From Alphaproteobacteria bacterium (GTDB lineage Bacteria; Pseudomonadota; Alphaproteobacteria; Rhizobiales; Rhizobiaceae), in NCBI GenBank assembly GCA_017308345.1, contig JAFKFE010000552.1, forward strand, positions 1-8,939: a stretch of DNA of 8,939 bases, read 5' to 3'. The notes beneath the pieces are model-generated. The model saw only the letters and a program-made list of their open reading frames with translations, was not told where the DNA came from and did no database searches. Both the position numbers and the translations under genes were made by a program. This document shows, piece after piece, positions 6,985-8,939 of the stretch (its first letter is position 1; each line of letters starts with the position of its first letter).

Positions 6985-7470
6985 ATGGCAATGATCGGCT
7001 ACGTCCTGAAGCGCATCCTGATGGTGCTGGTCGGCTATCTGGTCGCGGTGCTTGCCGGGTTGATCGCGGTTGTGGTGATCTACGCGATATTGAGTTCGCT
7101 GCCCAACGCGCCGGGCTACTTCGAACTGATGGAGCTCACGCCCGTCGCCGCGCTGGCGGTGCCGCCGCTCGGCATGTTCGTCTACTTCCTGACGATCATC
7201 CTGACGGGGATGCAGACGCTGGTCTTTGCCTTGATCAGCGAGTTGTTTTCGCTGCGCAACTTTTGGCTACACACGCTGTTCGGCGCCGCCGCCGCGACTG
7301 CCGGCTTCATGCTGATATGGCCCGACGCCGCCGATGATCCGGAACGCTGGGCCGACATGAGCATCATCGCCGGCGCCGGCCTCGTGGCCGGGCTGATCTA
7401 CTGGTTGATCGCCGGGCGTGACGCCGGCTTCCGCCAGCCGCTCGTCAAAGCAGTTCCAGGAAAGGCGTGA
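6985..7470 (+). CDS. Small four-helix inner-membrane protein, function unknown
   Basis: 161 residues. Hydrophobic segments lie at about 11-36, 54-85 (long, possibly bent at the Pro-Pro at 60-61), 93-112 and 126-143, with Lys9 and Arg10 before the first helix and a basic C-terminal tail (residues 145-161). This indicates an integral inner-membrane protein with a probably cytoplasmic N-terminus. No enzyme or transporter motif was recognised. The ATG at 6985 has only a weak ribosome site; Met3 (6991) is an alternative start. It follows the LprI-like gene by 101 bp and converges on the L,D-transpeptidase gene, its stop 64 bp from that gene's stop. Confidence 0.8.
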   Translation: MAMIGYVLKRILMVLVGYLVAVLAGLIAVVVIYAILSSLPNAPGYFELMELTPVAALAVPPLGMFVYFLTIILTGMQTLVFALISELFSLRNFWLHTLFGAAAATAGFMLIWPDAADDPERWADMSIIAGAGLVAGLIYWLIAGRDAGFRQPLVKAVPGKA

Positions 7471-7517
7471 GGCGGTCAGGCTCGGCGGCTTGGCCGTCGC
7501 CTTCCGTACGGAACTGC
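7450..7517. terminator. Interrupted inverted repeat between convergent genes, possible bidirectional terminator
   Basis: GCAGTTCC (7450-7457) pairs with GGAACTGC (7510-7517). Inside an asymmetric internal loop, GGAAAGGCG (7459-7467) pairs with CGCCTTCC (7498-7505) except for one bulged A. The 30-nt loop holds the membrane-protein stop codon. A 12-bp perfect palindrome TTCCGTACGGAA (7502-7513) overlaps the right arm. No T-run flanks the structure, so termination is inferred from its position between converging genes. Confidence 0.35.
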
Positions 7518-7534
7518 GAGAAAGCAAACAGTGC

Positions 7535-8939
7535 TCAGCTTGACGGCGTGCGCACCGCTTCGGTCGCGTCCAGCGCCTGCATCAGCTTGGAATCGCGGTC
7601 ATAGACGTCGTCGAAATACTCGACCTTGCCGGACATATCGGGCCAGGCGGTGAAATAGGCGACATAGACGGGGATGACGCGGGTGACATTCTCGGTCGAA
7701 TGCCCGTGCTTCAGCTTCTCGGCGATATCGTCGACCGAGGTGTCAAGCACGGCGGCGGCCATGCCGCGCGGATCCTGCAGCCGGATGCAGCCATGGCTGA
7801 GCGCGCGCATGTCGCGCGCGAAGAACGACTTCTGCGGCGTGTCGTGCATGTAGATGGCGTGCTTGTTGGGGAAGAGGATCTTCAATTCGCCCAGCGCATT
7901 GGCTTCGCTCGGCTGCTGGCGCACGCTGAACGGGATGTTGGCGCCATACGCGCCCCAATCGACCGCCGAGGATGGGATGCGCTTGCCGCGCGCATCGGTC
8001 ACCTCATAGCCGGCGCGATCGAGGTAGCCGGGGTCGCTGCGCAGCCGCGGCAGCATCTCATTGACGATGATCGACTGCGGCACGCCCCAATAGGGATGGA
8101 AGTCGACCTGCTTGATCTGGTTGTAGAAGAAGGCGGTCTGGTTGGTGACGCGGCCGATAACGGCGCGGGTTTTCAGCTTCTCCTCGCCATTGTCGATATA
8201 GCTGGCGGTGAAGGCCGGCTGGTTGATGAAGACGCGCGGACTGCCGAGATCCGACGGCAACCAGCGAAGTTCCTCGAGCGCCGCCTTGACCTTCTCGATC
8301 CTGTCGGCCTTCGACGCGCCCGCCAGCGAGGCCACCGTGCGCGGACCGATGACGCCGTCGCCCTTCATGCCTTCCCGCTGCTGCACCGCCTTGATCACCG
8401 GCACCAGCTCGGGTTCATAGACTTCGCTATTGCCCAGCCTGGCAAGGACCTCGCCGTAATTGCCACCCATCTCATCGTCGAGATTGCGAGCAATCAGCGT
8501 CAGCAATTTGGGCAACTCGGGGCTGCTCTGGCCGGGCTTGAGCAGGAGCTTTGGATCGACGACGATCTCGTTTTCCTCGCTGGCCTCGAGCGCTTCCAGT
8601 TCGACGCGCAGCGCCTGGTATTCGGCGTTCTGCGGATGCCGCGATTCCAGATAGGTGCGTACCTCCTGTGTGTGCGCCAGCGTCTTGAGCACGCCTTCCG
8701 GATCGTGCGGCTTGGCCGGGAAATCGTAATAGCCGGTCATCCGGTTGGGATCGACGCGACCGCTCTGGGCATCATGGGCGTAGCGCAGCACGCGCGCCGA
8801 CAGCGCCATCTCGAAGCGGACCAGTTCCTTGGTGCGCTCTTCCGGCGCGGCGGAGGTCGAGGCAGTCGGAACGTCTACGGAATAGTCGGCCGGCGTCAGG
8901 GCGTAGCTCGCAGCCTCGCCCAGGACCCGCACCGCGTCC
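7535..8939 (-). CDS. YcbB-like L,D-transpeptidase (N-terminus beyond window edge)
   Basis: About 467 C-terminal residues are visible, ending at TGA 7537-7535. The GTG at 8932 could be read as a start, but the preceding codons are open and no signal peptide follows, so it is probably an internal Val and the true start lies outside. Numbering from that Val: a helical region (to about 130), a peptidoglycan-binding domain with DGVIGPRT (192-199), then the YkuD catalytic domain containing VDFHPYWGVPQSI, MHDT (His363) and SHGCIRL with nucleophile Cys382. Such enzymes act in the periplasm, making 3-3 cross-links between peptidoglycan stem peptides or attaching proteins to them; rhizobial cell walls are rich in this chemistry. 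All catalytic elements are present. It converges on the membrane-protein gene across a 64-bp gap. Confidence 0.93.
   Translation of the reverse strand, partial: DAVRVLGEAASYALTPADYSVDVPTASTSAAPEERTKELVRFEMALSARVLRYAHDAQSGRVDPNRMTGYYDFPAKPHDPEGVLKTLAHTQEVRTYLESRHPQNAEYQALRVELEALEASEENEIVVDPKLLLKPGQSSPELPKLLTLIARNLDDEMGGNYGEVLARLGNSEVYEPELVPVIKAVQQREGMKGDGVIGPRTVASLAGASKADRIEKVKAALEELRWLPSDLGSPRVFINQPAFTASYIDNGEEKLKTRAVIGRVTNQTAFFYNQIKQVDFHPYWGVPQSIIVNEMLPRLRSDPGYLDRAGYEVTDARGKRIPSSAVDWGAYGANIPFSVRQQPSEANALGELKILFPNKHAIYMHDTPQKSFFARDMRALSHGCIRLQDPRGMAAAVLDTSVDDIAEKLKHGHSTENVTRVIPVYVAYFTAWPDMSGKVEYFDDVYDRDSKLMQALDATEAVRTPSS

Noticed and set aside
6128..6991. Minus-strand open frame of 287 codons opposite the LprI-like gene
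   Set aside because: It is a shadow of the plus-strand gene, which has a signal peptide, a good ribosome site and the LprI cysteine pattern.
1..8939. CRISPR arrays, tRNAs, insertion sequences, attachment sites or a defence island
   Set aside because: No spaced direct repeats, cloverleaf-like segments, transposase or integrase motifs, or terminal inverted repeats were seen on either strand.

Overview
This high-GC window looks like chromosomal DNA of an alphaproteobacterium, most likely a Hyphomicrobiales/Rhizobiales member of the Mesorhizobium type. That assignment is inferred from the base composition, the cyclase-TolB-TPR protein, the small PepSY and LprI-like secreted proteins, and the YcbB-like L,D-transpeptidase. 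No rRNA, tRNA, insertion sequence, phage gene or CRISPR array was found.

Layout: (1) 1-3487, minus strand, is a very large gene running off the left edge. It encodes one uninterrupted polypeptide of at least 1162 residues: a cytochrome P450, a first alpha/beta module, a two-helix membrane hairpin, a second related module, and the N-terminal half of a DyP-type haem peroxidase. (2) 3488-3607 is a 120-bp gap with a perfect CRP-type palindrome, TGTGA-N6-TCACA. (3) 3608-5389, minus strand, encodes a soluble class III nucleotide cyclase with TolB-like and TPR regions. (4) 5390-5807 is a 418-bp divergent intergenic region. (5) 5808-7470, plus strand, holds three small envelope genes: a secreted PepSY protein, a secreted LprI-like protein, and a four-helix membrane protein. 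(6) 7535-8939, minus strand, is an L,D-transpeptidase whose N-terminus lies beyond the right edge; it converges on the membrane-protein gene.

The most interesting part is the left half. A P450 lacking the usual oxygen-activating acid-alcohol pair in its I-helix is fused to a DyP peroxidase domain through membrane-anchoring and duplicated modules. This suggests a membrane-bound, peroxide- or hydroperoxide-using double-haem enzyme. Its gene follows a nucleotide cyclase gene, with a CRP-type site in the gap, which suggests cAMP-linked control. The right half is ordinary envelope biology: peptidoglycan cross-linking and small periplasmic proteins.
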